The notes below the pieces were generated by a model that was given only the letters and a program-made list of their open reading frames with translations, had not been told where the DNA came from and did no database searches. 64,000 nucleotides of DNA from Eutypa lata (Eukaryota; Ascomycota; Sordariomycetes; Xylariales; Diatrypaceae), in contig JAKULF010000005.1 of NCBI GenBank assembly GCA_022661535.1, forward strand, positions 2,418,001 to 2,482,000. The letters run 5' to 3'. Below, one piece after another: positions 36,374 through 47,560 of this stretch (the first letter of the stretch is position 1; every line of letters starts with the position of its first letter). A program made the position numbers and the translations under genes.

Positions 36374-39124
36374 CTATCCCTTCCTCGAAACCTCGGGCCT
36401 AACCCCCATGGCCCTCAGCTCCCCCTTAACAATACCCACAGCCTCAGCGATTACCTCATCGCCGCGCTTCCATGTATACAGCCTGACGCCCTGCTGATCG
36501 AGGGTGTCGTGTGCGCGCTCTAAGCGACGCCGCCACAGATCCAGTCGCCTATCGATAGGTCCTCCATTGCCACCACCGTTCCCGCCCTGGTGCTGCTGTT
36601 GCTGTTGTTGTCGTCCCCCTCCCCCGGAGGATGGGGTAGTAGCGCCACTTCCCCCCAGGGTCAGCGAGTCCAAGTCGAGATCCGAGGGGTCGACGGGAGC
36701 AGTCCTCCTGCGACTCAAGGCCGTGAGGCGCGGGCTAAGACTCTTGATGCTAGAGGGAGTGCCTCGTCGGCGCGGTGGCGGTGGTGGCGGCGGGACGATG
36801 GTCTTAGATCCGTTGGGGAGCGAGGGCTCAGATCTCGTAGGCGTCTCCCGGTTTTGATTTGACGGCGTTGAAGATCGTGTAGACTGACCGCTAGGCGACG
36901 GCATCGGCTTGCGGGCCGCGGGCGGGGGAGGGGCCTGCTTCCGCTCGGTGGTGGTGAGGTCGCTTGGTTCCTGGGTGATGAGAACGGGAACGGCTGGGGA
37001 GCTCCGTAGAGAAGTCGGTTTGGATGGTCTGGGCGGGGGTTTCCTGGACAGGAGCGAGTCCCCGCTCTGCGACATTGGATTAGTTAATGGTTTGCCCTGA
37101 CCGGGTTCGGAGGGCCGTCGTGACTCGACGCTTTCGGGCTCTTCTGACAGGTCGATAAGATCTCCCATTAAGGGGCCTTGAGCCTTGGCATCTCTTGGCG
37201 GTAATCTAGGAGGTAATGCTGGTCTGCTAGTAGTGGTTGACTCGTCTGGAAGGCCTCTCCTTTGTTCCTGCTCCGAACGACTTGTTGCCCTCCGTTGAGG
37301 TTTCCGCTCCTGGGAATTGAACCCAGAATCAAAATATCCGGTTTGTTCAGGTGTTGTAACATCCCGTATGAAGACGGCAACAATCCTACCGGGATTGGCA
37401 ACAGCTAGCTCGGTATAAACTTCGAGATCAGCTTCGCCGCTGTCACCGACAAGGAGGAACTTTCTTTCTGGGAAGTCCCGCATGATTCTCTCTAGTGTGC
37501 CCTTCTTCCGCTCAGCAACAGGCTCAAATATTCCTTGAAGCATACCGCTGTACTGCTTCAAATGTAATGAGCCTGGGGGTAGATTGGCACGTTTGAAGAA
37601 AGTAGCGAGGACAGGGTAAAGCTGCCACGGACTGTTTGAACAATAATGTATCTTAACACCCATATCATAAAGAGTGGTATACCAATCCCGAACCCCACCG
37701 ATCGCCATGTCGCTGAGGTCGCGGACGAAAGTATTGCGAAATATTTCTTTCGCACCCATCAATATATTCGAATGCTTAATTGTGTCGTCAATATCACTGA
37801 TAAGACTAATTCCCCTGGGTTCAATGACTTGAATAGGCTCGGTACATGATATATCCTCATTGGCTAGCACCCGTACGTGGGTAGGTACAAATTCGAGCGC
37901 TACCCTTGTGACAAAATGTCCCGAATCATTGGTCTTGACTGTGCGTGACTGGGATTGCTCGTCATTATAGAAGAATAATGTTATCGGGACTTCGACGAGA
38001 GGCGTCGTCATGAATGGTGCAATACGAGCCATTAGATTCGCATTAGCGACGGCTAATTCAGCCTCGCTCAGTTGTGTGCCACCCGCAGTATTCGACCTCC
38101 CAGGCAATTTGGGACTTGGTGGGGCAGAAGGGGGTGACATATTCCTACCCGAATATCTGTTCCCAATCTCCTCTTGACCACCATTAGTAGGCTCGCTATA
38201 CTTTCCTCTTTGCGCTGCTTCTTCCTCGGCCTCTCCCCGGCGCTCGATTTCTTTAGCTCTTTGCTCGATAGATTGCTGCTCCCGCTCTTCTTCATGTTGC
38301 TGGTGTAGAGATGGGGATGGGGGCTGCGCTGTTGTGGTTTGATCGCCCTGTACCGTATTGGGAGCGGGAATACCACTCAATTGTCTCGCTAGCCCAATCA
38401 GCATTCGATTACGGCGTGTTATTGGTCCCCTGTGAGGGTTATATATCCAACCCCGAACGTCGACGTCAACAATAGCCTTCTCGTCTTCAAGACGCGACCA
38501 TTCTTGCCTCCAATACTCAGGATCGCCCGTGTTCACAGTTGAAGTATGTGGCGGCCCGGCAGGGACTTCGAATTCGCGATCTCGATTCTTAACGTGCCTT
38601 TTCGCGTAGGAAGGAAATAGAACCATCTGCTCGTTCCCTTTCGTGACGATGGCCACATCTGGGAAAGACCCGGGTATAGTGATCTTGGAGGTCTCGGCCG
38701 AATCGATTTGGTTGGATCTCGTCTGGTTATAGGATTCCCTGATCTCATTCACAGCTACAGCGCCAGCTCTGTACATATTCCCAGCCATGGCAGCAAGCCT
38801 CTTTCTTCTCGCGCCAGGCTCACGCCCACCTTCGGCCCCATAGTTTCCACTCCCCACGCCATATCCTGGCATAGATGTCATCTTCCCGGCAGCCTTTCCT
38901 GGCCCATTCTTAGAATGCGGCGGCGCAGGCGGGCCTAGAAGCAGCCGCCGTGCGCGGTCGACAAGACGCGATTGTTCACGGCGATGGCGTTGACGCTCAA
39001 GGAGAAATCGGTATATACGGCTCTGGGCTCGGTGCTTGTAGTATGGTAGAGTGTCAAGATGGAAGTCGGCGAGCCGTTCGTAATATCGATTTCGCAGTCG
39101 GGGGAAGAGATATTGGATCAGACT
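36374..39124 (-). CDS. APP1: APP1-type phosphatidate phosphatase (LNS2/DUF2183 domain), actin-patch associated
   Basis: From the in-frame ATG at 38881 the frame encodes 835 residues. It stays open upstream, and the extra translation (YYERLADFHLDTLPYYKHR, then SRIYRFLLERQ, RRLLLG) is clearly protein-like. The true start therefore lies in a short upstream exon. A candidate is ATG at 39260, spliced with a weak GTAGTG donor to an acceptor at 39125. In 38881 numbering the catalytic DIDDT (DxDxT) is at residues 363-367, followed by MGAKEIFRNTF, YCSNSPW and LLVGDSGEADLEVY of the HAD-like LNS2 fold. The C-terminal 300 residues are disordered, rich in Pro stretches that suit SH3 binding, and include a Gln run (QQQQQQ). 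From yeast, APP1 converts phosphatidate to diacylglycerol at cortical actin patches and links lipid turnover to endocytosis. Function is inferred from homology. Confidence 0.88.
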   Translation of the reverse strand, partial: SLIQYLFPRLRNRYYERLADFHLDTLPYYKHRAQSRIYRFLLERQRHRREQSRLVDRARRLLLGPPAPPHSKNGPGKAAGKMTSMPGYGVGSGNYGAEGGREPGARRKRLAAMAGNMYRAGAVAVNEIRESYNQTRSNQIDSAETSKITIPGSFPDVAIVTKGNEQMVLFPSYAKRHVKNRDREFEVPAGPPHTSTVNTGDPEYWRQEWSRLEDEKAIVDVDVRGWIYNPHRGPITRRNRMLIGLARQLSGIPAPNTVQGDQTTTAQPPSPSLHQQHEEEREQQSIEQRAKEIERRGEAEEEAAQRGKYSEPTNGGQEEIGNRYSGRNMSPPSAPPSPKLPGRSNTAGGTQLSEAELAVANANLMARIAPFMTTPLVEVPITLFFYNDEQSQSRTVKTNDSGHFVTRVALEFVPTHVRVLANEDISCTEPIQVIEPRGISLISDIDDTIKHSNILMGAKEIFRNTFVRDLSDMAIGGVRDWYTTLYDMGVKIHYCSNSPWQLYPVLATFFKRANLPPGSLHLKQYSGMLQGIFEPVAERKKGTLERIMRDFPERKFLLVGDSGEADLEVYTELAVANPGRIVAVFIRDVTTPEQTGYFDSGFNSQERKPQRRATSRSEQEQRRGLPDESTTTSRPALPPRLPPRDAKAQGPLMGDLIDLSEEPESVESRRPSEPGQGKPLTNPMSQSGDSLLSRKPPPRPSKPTSLRSSPAVPVLITQEPSDLTTTERKQAPPPPAARKPMPSPSGQSTRSSTPSNQNRETPTRSEPSLPNGSKTIVPPPPPPPRRRGTPSSIKSLSPRLTALSRRRTAPVDPSDLDLDSLTLGGSGATTPSSGGGGRQQQQQQHQGGNGGGNGGPIDRRLDLWRRRLERAHDTLDQQGVRLYTWKRGDEVIAEAVGIVKGELRAMGVRPEVSRKG

Positions 39125-42100
39125 CTGCCTGTGACGGGGGTGAGAGCGGAGAGGCGGGGGCCAGCGCGGAGGAGCCAGTGTGGCGGTAGGTAGACAATCA
39201 CGTCACTACCCTAATGAGGCAGAATACGAGTGTCTTTTTATATACGGAACGTAGGAACATGTATACATGGGGAGATGCAGAGCAACGTAGCTGCAATTGG
39301 TGGATTTCAGTTTTAAGTATTATACATAGGGAAGAACAACAATTGCTCGCTTTATATCAATGCATTTGAGCGGATCGAATCGACAAGCCAAAATAGCAGG
39401 TGAATTCGTCGCCTGACTTCTGATAGAGGGTTTGAAAAGAGACCAAGGACGGGTAAAGATGTCGTCGTCGTCAGCACATGATATTCAGAACACGGTGAAA
39501 CCAATGTTCAAGACCCGAGGCTGCGATAATGTAAGACAAGTTTCATAATAAAATGGCAAAGGCTTAAAGCTCGTGGGAAATTGTTTGGTGGAGAGAGACA
39601 ATCCGAGTATTGATTGACTTTTTTAAGATACATGTTTCTAGTGCTTACCTGCCTACAGGGCTACCAGCGCTGCGACCTACGGCTCAATGACATCACCTGA
39701 CCAATGTAGCACTTGATTACGTTATGGCCTCATTTTAGCACCGTTAAGCACGCTAACTTCAGCATGGTTAGCGCACGTGGTCTACAAGATCCCAGCCTGA
39801 ACATCTCGGCTGACATTATTATCATTATCAATTTCAACCTCTTTGTAATATAGTGTCGAATCGCTTTCATACCAGATAAGACACTATCCGTTATATGTTA
39901 TACCTGGGTATGTTTAGAAGAGCTATGAGAGGAACTTCAACTTTCCCCCGCCAAAACATCGGACGACTGGATTTTCATATTTCGATCCTATCGAGTAGTA
40001 GAGAACTTCAAACATCTTGGGATTATTTAGCTCTGACTTTACTATTATATCCCAGTTCCTATTGGTACGGCGATTTCACCAGGGGCAAATATATCTACTA
40101 CTAACCACTCTAATTTACCAACTATAAGCTTCAAAGAGGCCGAGTATCATACTTGACTTGACAGTAGGTCAATATGGTAGAGCGTGATATTTGTCCCGCT
40201 TCCCTGACATAAGGACTGATGAGGCTACCACAGGTGGGGTTTCCGAATTGTAATACATAATGACTTGCCAGGTTTAATCATTACTCAGAGGCTCTCATTC
40301 CATCTTGAATTTGAGCTAAGCGTCCTAGTATATATGTCAGCGCATTCTTCCCCAGTAAATTTATACAATGATGATGGGACTTTTCCCATATCTACTAGAT
40401 ACGATATGCCTAGCCGTGGTCTATAATATATAGACTATATCATATTAGTATTTCTAGAGTAGACGAAGAGAACGCTACTCGTATGAAAAGAATATCTAGT
40501 GAGTGATTATAAACCAAAACGAATACACTCTTTAATAATATAACAAAACATTTTAGTCTTCACATCGTCTGTCTTAGGCGCTCTAATTATGAAGGATAGA
40601 TTCCCTAGTTCGATATTTCCATTTCGGAATTTACCATTCACAATTTAAGTTACTAAGCAACATAAGGACCGCTGTTTTACTCGCGTTCGTCTATAAATAT
40701 GTATTACATAAAAGATGTCATTAGAATCCTATTACCTATAATTAGAATATTATACTTACATAAGCTTTCATCACCCTATCAGCTACAGCGTGACGTGAAC
40801 GTGGAGGCCATTTGTGGTAAAGCCTGGTTAGTCTAGGTAAGGTGAATAATAGATGGTGGGCGATAGTACTGGCGGCACTTTCTCCCCTCTCCAGCCATTT
40901 ATACGTTTAGCCAATTGGGAACCATGCCGTGCTACCTGACTAATGTCGAATCCAGTCACCCTACGCGGTCATCACTAGAAGGCAAGTCAAGTATCTCGTG
41001 AACGCAAATCTAAGTGGATGAAATGAATTATTGCACTTCAAGAGGCTGAAACCACGGGGAATATAATTAGCCTACCAAGCGGCAAGCTAGGTTTTCGGAT
41101 GAATGAGGGGACGTCTAGAGGGGGTTGGAAGCTTATGGGTTCATGCGGTACATATTATAAGACACGACACATCAACGTTACTCGACATCCTATACGCACC
41201 TAAATCACACGTAGGATCTCAAACGCCACCAGAATACTTGGCTTATAATATAGTAACACAAGCCGCAATGCTCAAAACTTAGCAAGTTCTGGCATAACTG
41301 CCGCAAACATTCATCACTTAGACCGGATGGCAGGGGTTGATACTTTTCTTGACTAGACATTCAAAGTTCCGTTACCTAAATCCCATTCTAGGCTATTTAC
41401 AAGACTCATGTATAACCTGTAGGTTCTCTCGTTCAATCACAGAAACCTATTTAAGTAGAGTGCATTGTCTTATACCAGTACCTTGCGGGCTGAAGAGGCT
41501 TAGCTATATCGCCCAGTATGTATAACAACGGCCAACCTGTGATTCGATTATTGCCTGATGAGGTGTGAAACTATAGTGGTGCAGTAGATGGGCTATTAGA
41601 GGTTGGAATAAGTCCACGCTAGATTGCTACATCTCCCAGGAAAGACATGGATATCCCGGATGTTTATCGACCGACGACCATAATTTCTTGCACATTTCTG
41701 ATAATAACCTAGCCTAGTGAAAAGAGCGTAATCTGACGTGTTACTCATGCTATATTCACTCTTACGCAATCATTTGAAGCTAGGAATTACGGCCTATTTG
41801 CAAATCTATTTGAAAATGGCCTCTTAGTATGTGAAACAGTAACACTAAGCCTCTGAAATAGACGCCCCAACTATGCGTCCATCTCCTTATTGTATGCATG
41901 TCGATTTGCCCTTGATAATAGCAAAGGCATCATCCTATAGTTGGGTAGTCAGGACGGGAGACTAGGTCTCCTCGGCTAAGGTGAGCTGTCTAGCCTCGTG
42001 TGTTCGGTAGGTTGGCTGCGTCAATGCATGTTTCATAAAGGGGTAGTAGTGTAAATGAGAGCTGCATTGAAGGCAGTGTATGCCACCGAAGGTGATAGGA

Positions 42101-42390
42101 AGTGTTAGCCCAAGTCAATGTGTAATTTTCGCTGACGTGAGAAGCCCCGTCAGATTTTGTGTTTCCGATGATCTCCAAAGGGATGCTAGAAACAGAGCCC
42201 TAGATGAAGTCATTGCATATTATATACAGGTTAAGAAAAGCATAAAAGGCCAAGGGGCTCCCACCATATATAACACTCTCATAGGAATCATCAGCGCATC
42301 CAAAACAACAGCCGAACTCACACGTAACTCAAAGATTCCATTATCTATCACACATCACACATACTTCTATCACTATATTCTTATTCAACA
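39125..42390. other. Intergenic region, contains the probable 5' exon of the APP1-like gene
   Basis: Positions 39210-39260 on the minus strand may hold the first exon of the APP1-like gene. On that strand TATATAAAA at about 39236-39245 could instead be its TATA box; the two readings exclude each other. From 39.3 to 42.2 kb I see no gene, only short frames without start, bias or domain. Confidence 0.45.
42264..42276 (+). promoter_or_regulatory. TATA box of the small secreted protein gene
   Basis: CATATATAACA lies about 120 bases upstream of the ATG at 42391. The leader between is A/C-rich with CATCACACATACTT, common in fungal 5' leaders, and the ATG context is CAACAATGA. Confidence 0.5.
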
Positions 42391-42801
42391 ATGAAGTCTA
42401 CCGCCGTCTTGACCACCATCTTCGCCACGGCTGCTGTCGTATTCGCAGACAGCTGCAACCGCGGCGGCGTGTACTGCGGTATTTCCCTTTTGAACAAAGG
42501 TAAGCTGGAACATAACCCTTCTTTTCCCAGGTCACCTAACCAGTGAGGACAATAGCCCTTTACATACAAACATGACTACAGGGGGTAATGGGCAGTACTA
42601 ATACAATGGCTACGCCATCTTCTAGGGAACTACCGAGATCACATCATTCAAGTACTCCTGGCTAACGGCCAGCCGACCGACGAAGCTCACATTCAGAACT
42701 CTTTGTTTGACTGCGTGAGCGACGGGAACATCAACTACGTACAGTACTGCGGCAACGGCTGTGGTGGGACTGGTTCCACGGATCCGGATTTTTGCAAGTA
42801 G
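42391..42801 (+). CDS. Small cysteine-rich secreted protein, effector candidate
   Basis: Two exons, 42391-42499 and 42626-42801, are joined by a 126-nt intron (GTAAGC donor, ACTAATAC branch site, TTCTAG acceptor). They encode 94 residues. The frame is preserved across the junction (LLNK-GNYRDH). Residues 1-19 are a signal peptide (MKSTAVLTTIFATAAVVFA). The mature protein of about 75 residues has six Cys: SCNRGGVYC, FDC, YCGNGC and the penultimate residue. Three disulfides are therefore possible. The pattern CNRGGVYCGISLLNKGNY resembles a family of uncharacterised small secreted proteins in ascomycetes, from memory. No enzymatic motif is present. Size, Cys content and secretion fit effector or antimicrobial roles, but function is unknown. 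It is too short and too split to stand out as a single long frame. Confidence 0.85.
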
Positions 42802-43858
42802 ATGTGTTGCCATTAGTATGAGGTTGGTGAACGCCGGGCTGCTGTGTAGTGTATGACTGCTTTCAAAAGTGGTCGTATGTATGCATGGTGGTAAGAGACA
42901 CGAATCGACCCAATCTCAGAGTGGCATACGAAGGACACGATGCCTTTGCTGGACATTGATATATGGATGACTCCGGTCCTACATGTGGATATCATTATGA
43001 TCTTTAGCTCAAGATAGCTCACCTATATACACTCATTTATTTTCTGCATTCCATATTACATGACTTTATATTTACAATAGCTTCAAAAAGAAATGTCAGG
43101 GTTGGTATTTAATACAAGAAGAAATAATAATAGTGGACCACTAAGGGAATGGGCGAAACGTTAACTGCCTTAAGCTTGCCTAAAAACATTCACCTCCAAA
43201 CACAATATCTCTTTGTTTGATTAAATCCGGGAAGGCCGAGTAACATGTCTGATTGGTATGTTTGTCGAGGAAGCCTCTATGAGTGCGTGGGTTTACATAT
43301 GTTCTATTACTATAGAAGTTGCCTTTTTCGCCTAATTATAGCTATGGCGAAGAGGGATATAAAACATGGGAGATAGTGAGAGGTTAGTTGAGAATTCAGG
43401 AGTAGTTACGTTAAGATAACTTCTCAACAGTTTATGCACATGATATCTACTATTGTTGCTAACAAGCCGCTACCTAGGAAAGTAGGATATGAATCACTAT
43501 ATCTGTGTCAATAGGATGGGTTAGTGACTCCCCTCACAAACCCAACACATAGCTGTCGTGAGACCATGAATACTAGAGCTACGTCCCTATCATCTTATCT
43601 TTAGGTTTCGGACACACATGAGAGGAAATTGCGAGCTTCGGGTAGTGAAAGGTTAAGTGAGGCTTAAGATTGTCGCAATCTATCTGACTGTGATACAAAA
43701 AGGTGAACAAGCGCAAGGCTAGCTACTACTACTGCAACTTCTGAAATCACAGACAGCATTGCTAACTCCATACGATTTTCTCCCCACCGGCAAACACTAT
43801 CCAAGCTAGAAGAAAACAAGTAGACAGATTCTTCAAGGGAATAAAAAACGAAAGGCTC
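42802..43858. other. Intergenic region, no gene seen
   Basis: It holds the 3' flanks of two convergent genes. No open frame with start, coding bias or domain was found. Confidence 0.5.
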
Positions 43859-45340
43859 TTAGAACTGGCCTGGCTCCATGCCGGGAAGGGCGGGGATCCC
43901 TAGTAGAATATATTTGTCAGCATGCGATAGATCAATGACCAAGAGGGGGAAATCGAAGAAAAGAAAAGGGAAAAGGAAAAGAGAAACCAACAGTCATCAC
44001 CGATATCCTCGCCGTAGCTCTGCTTCTTGGTGCACGAAACAGCAGTGGTGTCTTCCTGGCGCTGGAGCGGGGCGCAGCGGTCGTTGGCGCAGTGGCCGTC
44101 CATGGCGCGCTGTAGGGCGTCACCCTTCCAGCCGAAGAGGTAGTCGCCGTGGATGCCGTAGCCGGTGTTGTCGCCCATGGCCCAGTAGAAGGGGGACGAG
44201 CCGTCGGCGGGCCAGTCCGCCATGTCGTTGAACTGGCGCGTGTCGAACATGATCTCGTACATGACCTGCGGGATCTTGACCGGGTGCGTCGACGGGCAGG
44301 CGCTGCCCATCTCGAACGATCCCTGCGGGTAAGCGATGTGGGCCTTGTGGTCTGGGGAGTCCAGGTTCGTGCCATCCCAGCAGCTGCACAGGAGGAAAAA
44401 AGGGGTTTCGATTAGCAAAACTAACTATAAAATATAGATGAAGGGGTAGGTTGGGTAAATAGGGAGAGAAGGCAAATACTCACGATGGGAAGGTCACAGT
44501 CACGCGCCAGCCTCCACCACAAGCTTGCTTGGGGAAGTTAGGCGTGTCCGAGCCCGTGCACTATAACATCTAGAGTTAGTAATTCTCTTTTGGCAGATAT
44601 TCCAACCAGGCGTGGGAGTTTTTCTGGGGGTTCTTTGCTCTCGAACCCCCCTCCCCCCTCTCTGAACCATCTCAAGTACTAGTGCTAGCACCAGCTACCA
44701 AGGGGATATAATAGCCTCAGAAATTTACTTACGGGCGCGCCACCGAATGGGTTCTGTTGCATGTTCTCCTCGCATCGGAAGCAGAGACCCTTCGGGACCT
44801 TGCTAGCCTCACGGTTGGCACTGTCACCGACAAGCATGCGGAAGCCCTATTTCATTACACGTCGTTAGTCACCACCGTAACCGACCCTTATTATGCGAAA
44901 TAAGAAGACAACCCATAATAGCGACGGTTGCTCACGGGGGGGAAGGCCTTGACAGAAGCAGCCTGCTGGTAACCACGGATGTAGTAGACGGTCATGCCGC
45001 CCTCGACGCCGAGGCCGAGGTTGGCGAACTGCGGCACGCGCTTGAAGGTGCCGTTGCGCGCCTTGTAGTAGATGGCGGCGGTCCAGTAGTTGGAGAAGTC
45101 CTCGGAGTAGGTGCAGCTGGTGCAGCTCGAGTCCGTGGGCGGGTCGACGTCCTCGGGCAGCATGCTCGCGTTGAACGAGTTGCCGCCAATGATCTGGTGC
45201 AGATGCGCCGACGGCGTGTTGCCCGGCTCCACCAGCGGGTCGATGCGGTCGAACGTGAGCTGCGAGCAACCGAAGCGCATCAGCTCCTGCGCCGCGGCGG
45301 TCGCCGCCAGCGAGACGGCTGCTAGGGACTTGATAAACAT
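43859..45340 (-). CDS. Secreted DUF1996-domain protein
   Basis: Five exons on the minus strand: 45340-44936, 44846-44733, 44560-44484, 44383-44001 and 43899-43859. The introns are 89, 172, 100 and 101 nt. All junctions keep frame, and the product is 339 residues. Family landmarks support each splice: [57 protein letters not shown] and [13 protein letters not shown]. Residues 1-17 are a signal peptide (LAATAAA before QELMRFGC). The DUF1996 domain fills the rest, including HLHQIIGG near residue 47 and the [21 protein letters not shown] motif near the end. Domain members are secreted and often carry a WSC domain; none is present here. The biochemical role of DUF1996 is not established. The fourth donor (GTGATG) is weak but required by the conserved tail. 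Confidence 0.92.
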
Positions 45341-47560
45341 TGCTGCTGCTATTGTTGCTGTGTTTGCTTTTTTTTCTTTCTTAGCAATACCCGAATTATC
45401 GACGATCGATATGTATTCAAGAAGGAGACCCAACAAACGGACAGTGACTGTTCTCGTAGAATGGGCTGAGGAACCAAGAAGCTACGGAAAGGAAGCGAGA
45501 TGCACCAAGAAATATCCGGTGGAGAGAGACGGCTGCACCCCATCCCTATATCTCTCGATTCGGCGTTGTTGTGGTGTTCGCCACTTACCGGCGTCCGGGT
45601 AAAACCAGAGGAATTGCCGTAAACGGACTCGGCGGCATGGTGCCGAGAGGCGAGTCAGGCAACTGCCGACCATCGACGAGTCGGGGATTAATTCAGGCCC
45701 AAATATGAAATGCGGGAAACTGGAGAGGCCAGAAAGGGTTGTAATTGGTCCAAAAAGAAAGTTTCTTGAAGTAGAAGCAACCACAGTGTGCCTCTGTAAC
45801 CCCCTATATGAGGGCAGAAAAGACCCGTTATACGACCCTGAGACCTATCGCAGGGGGCATAGCCGATCTTTGCTGAAATGGTCGTGGGTAGTTTATATAA
45901 CTATCCTCGCTGGATTCATGCCTTTGCAGCTGATCGTATAAGCCAGCGAGTTAATTGGACGTGGGAGAGAGCCAGCAAACCGGCTCGAGAATAGGGTAGA
46001 CGTTGGGCTAGTATGACCACTGGGCTGGCGTTCCTCACCCCGTAAGTAGGTGGTGCTGTCATTAATACACTGCTACCTAAGGAGGCTTACACATTACGAT
46101 ATAATATGTCTATCGGCAGTATTATCGAGGCGTAGAATGTAACCGAAACTGTCCGCTGCCATACTTGAACCCCTTATCTTGGAACTTTTTTCTGTTTTGG
46201 ACATAACCCGCTCTTGTCTGATGCAGCCTGTCCCAGTCATTCTATTTCCTACTCAGCATTGACTAATAACCAAGTAAATTAAACGGTTGAGATCGGTATC
46301 TACTGCAGGCAGAGAACAAATCGAACAACCGATTCGAACACGCCCGGGAAAGGGGGGATAAAACTCGAGTCAGAAGGCTCAGTAACAGGTCGCCACCGCG
46401 TTCTAGTTACCTTGAGTAGAAGGTGCAGTCGGGGTTTAAGGCTGTTCATTAATGAACAAGACTGCCGAAATCTAGCATGTCCCCTATAGGGAATGCACTA
46501 TATGACAACCCCCGCTGTTCAGCAGCCGACCCAGGTTTTTCAACAAGAGTTCTATAAATAGCGAAGAACTAATGCAAAGGTTTATCTACGCCTTGGAAGC
46601 GAGGCTAAGAGTAATTACATGATGAAGGATATATTCGGGCTTTGCGGGACTTCTTGTATCCAATTTCGAGTGACGAGGGATACTAGAGGTTGGTTTGGGG
46701 GAATCTAATGAGGTTGACTACCTAGTCAATGACCGTAAGCATGAAAAGATTGATTTTCCTACGGCATATCAAGTCGGTAAGAACAAGATAGGATGTCTAG
46801 ACCGAGCCTAACCGGACACAATATAATCGTGGGCGACAATGCGGCCTACTAATATCCATACTGAGTTATTAGGCTTCATAAAGGCCTTGGAACTCCATAC
46901 TCTCAATATCCCATAGAAGGTTAACCGCCCATGCCCACGCCCACGCCCACGCAAAAGTGCAATCCAGATTAGGCAATTGCGTAAAATACGGTGTCGTCAA
47001 CATATACCTTCGTGAGAGGTTCCTTTGTGTGCTCTTGCGGTCAATACTCATGCGGCTATGACTATGTGTCTGTTTCTGGGTGGGTTTCGTAGTTACTGGA
47101 ATATTAGTACAAGAATAATTATATTTGTTCCACATTGCCAAATTTCGGCATGCCTGCATATATTTATTGTTCAAGGCATCTATGGTGGTGCTAGAACAGT
47201 TATGAATTAACAGTTCTGGTTTGCTTCCACCTATAACGTAGGGGGGAGACTGCTACGCTCCTGAACGACAGTTCAAGGGGTAACATGGTAGTTATTAGAT
47301 TGTTATTTCTATCATTTCTTAATGATATTTGTGCATGTCTGTCTATCTGTATTCGCAGTACTCTAGTAGCAAGTTCCTATATTTGCTTACAGCAATGCAC
47401 ATACCGCCCTCGCATCCACCCTGCCGTCATCAGAATGCAAAGTTAACCAGTAGACATGTAGATGAACTTCAAGTTTCAGAGAGGACATAGGCCAGCCAAG
47501 TTTGAGATGCGTAGACACGGATCACATTCAAAGATGAAACAGCTATCGCTAATTTGAGTA
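45341..47560. other. Intergenic region, no gene seen
   Basis: No gene recognised. A short GCCCAC hexamer repeat (about four units) lies at 46928-46952 and is responsible for an AWAWAW-like minus-strand frame that is not a gene. Confidence 0.5.

Noticed and set aside
37306..37330. tRNA T-arm-like sequence (GGGTTCAATTCCC) on the minus strand
   Set aside because: It falls within the coding sequence of the APP1-like phosphatase and has no A box or cloverleaf around it.
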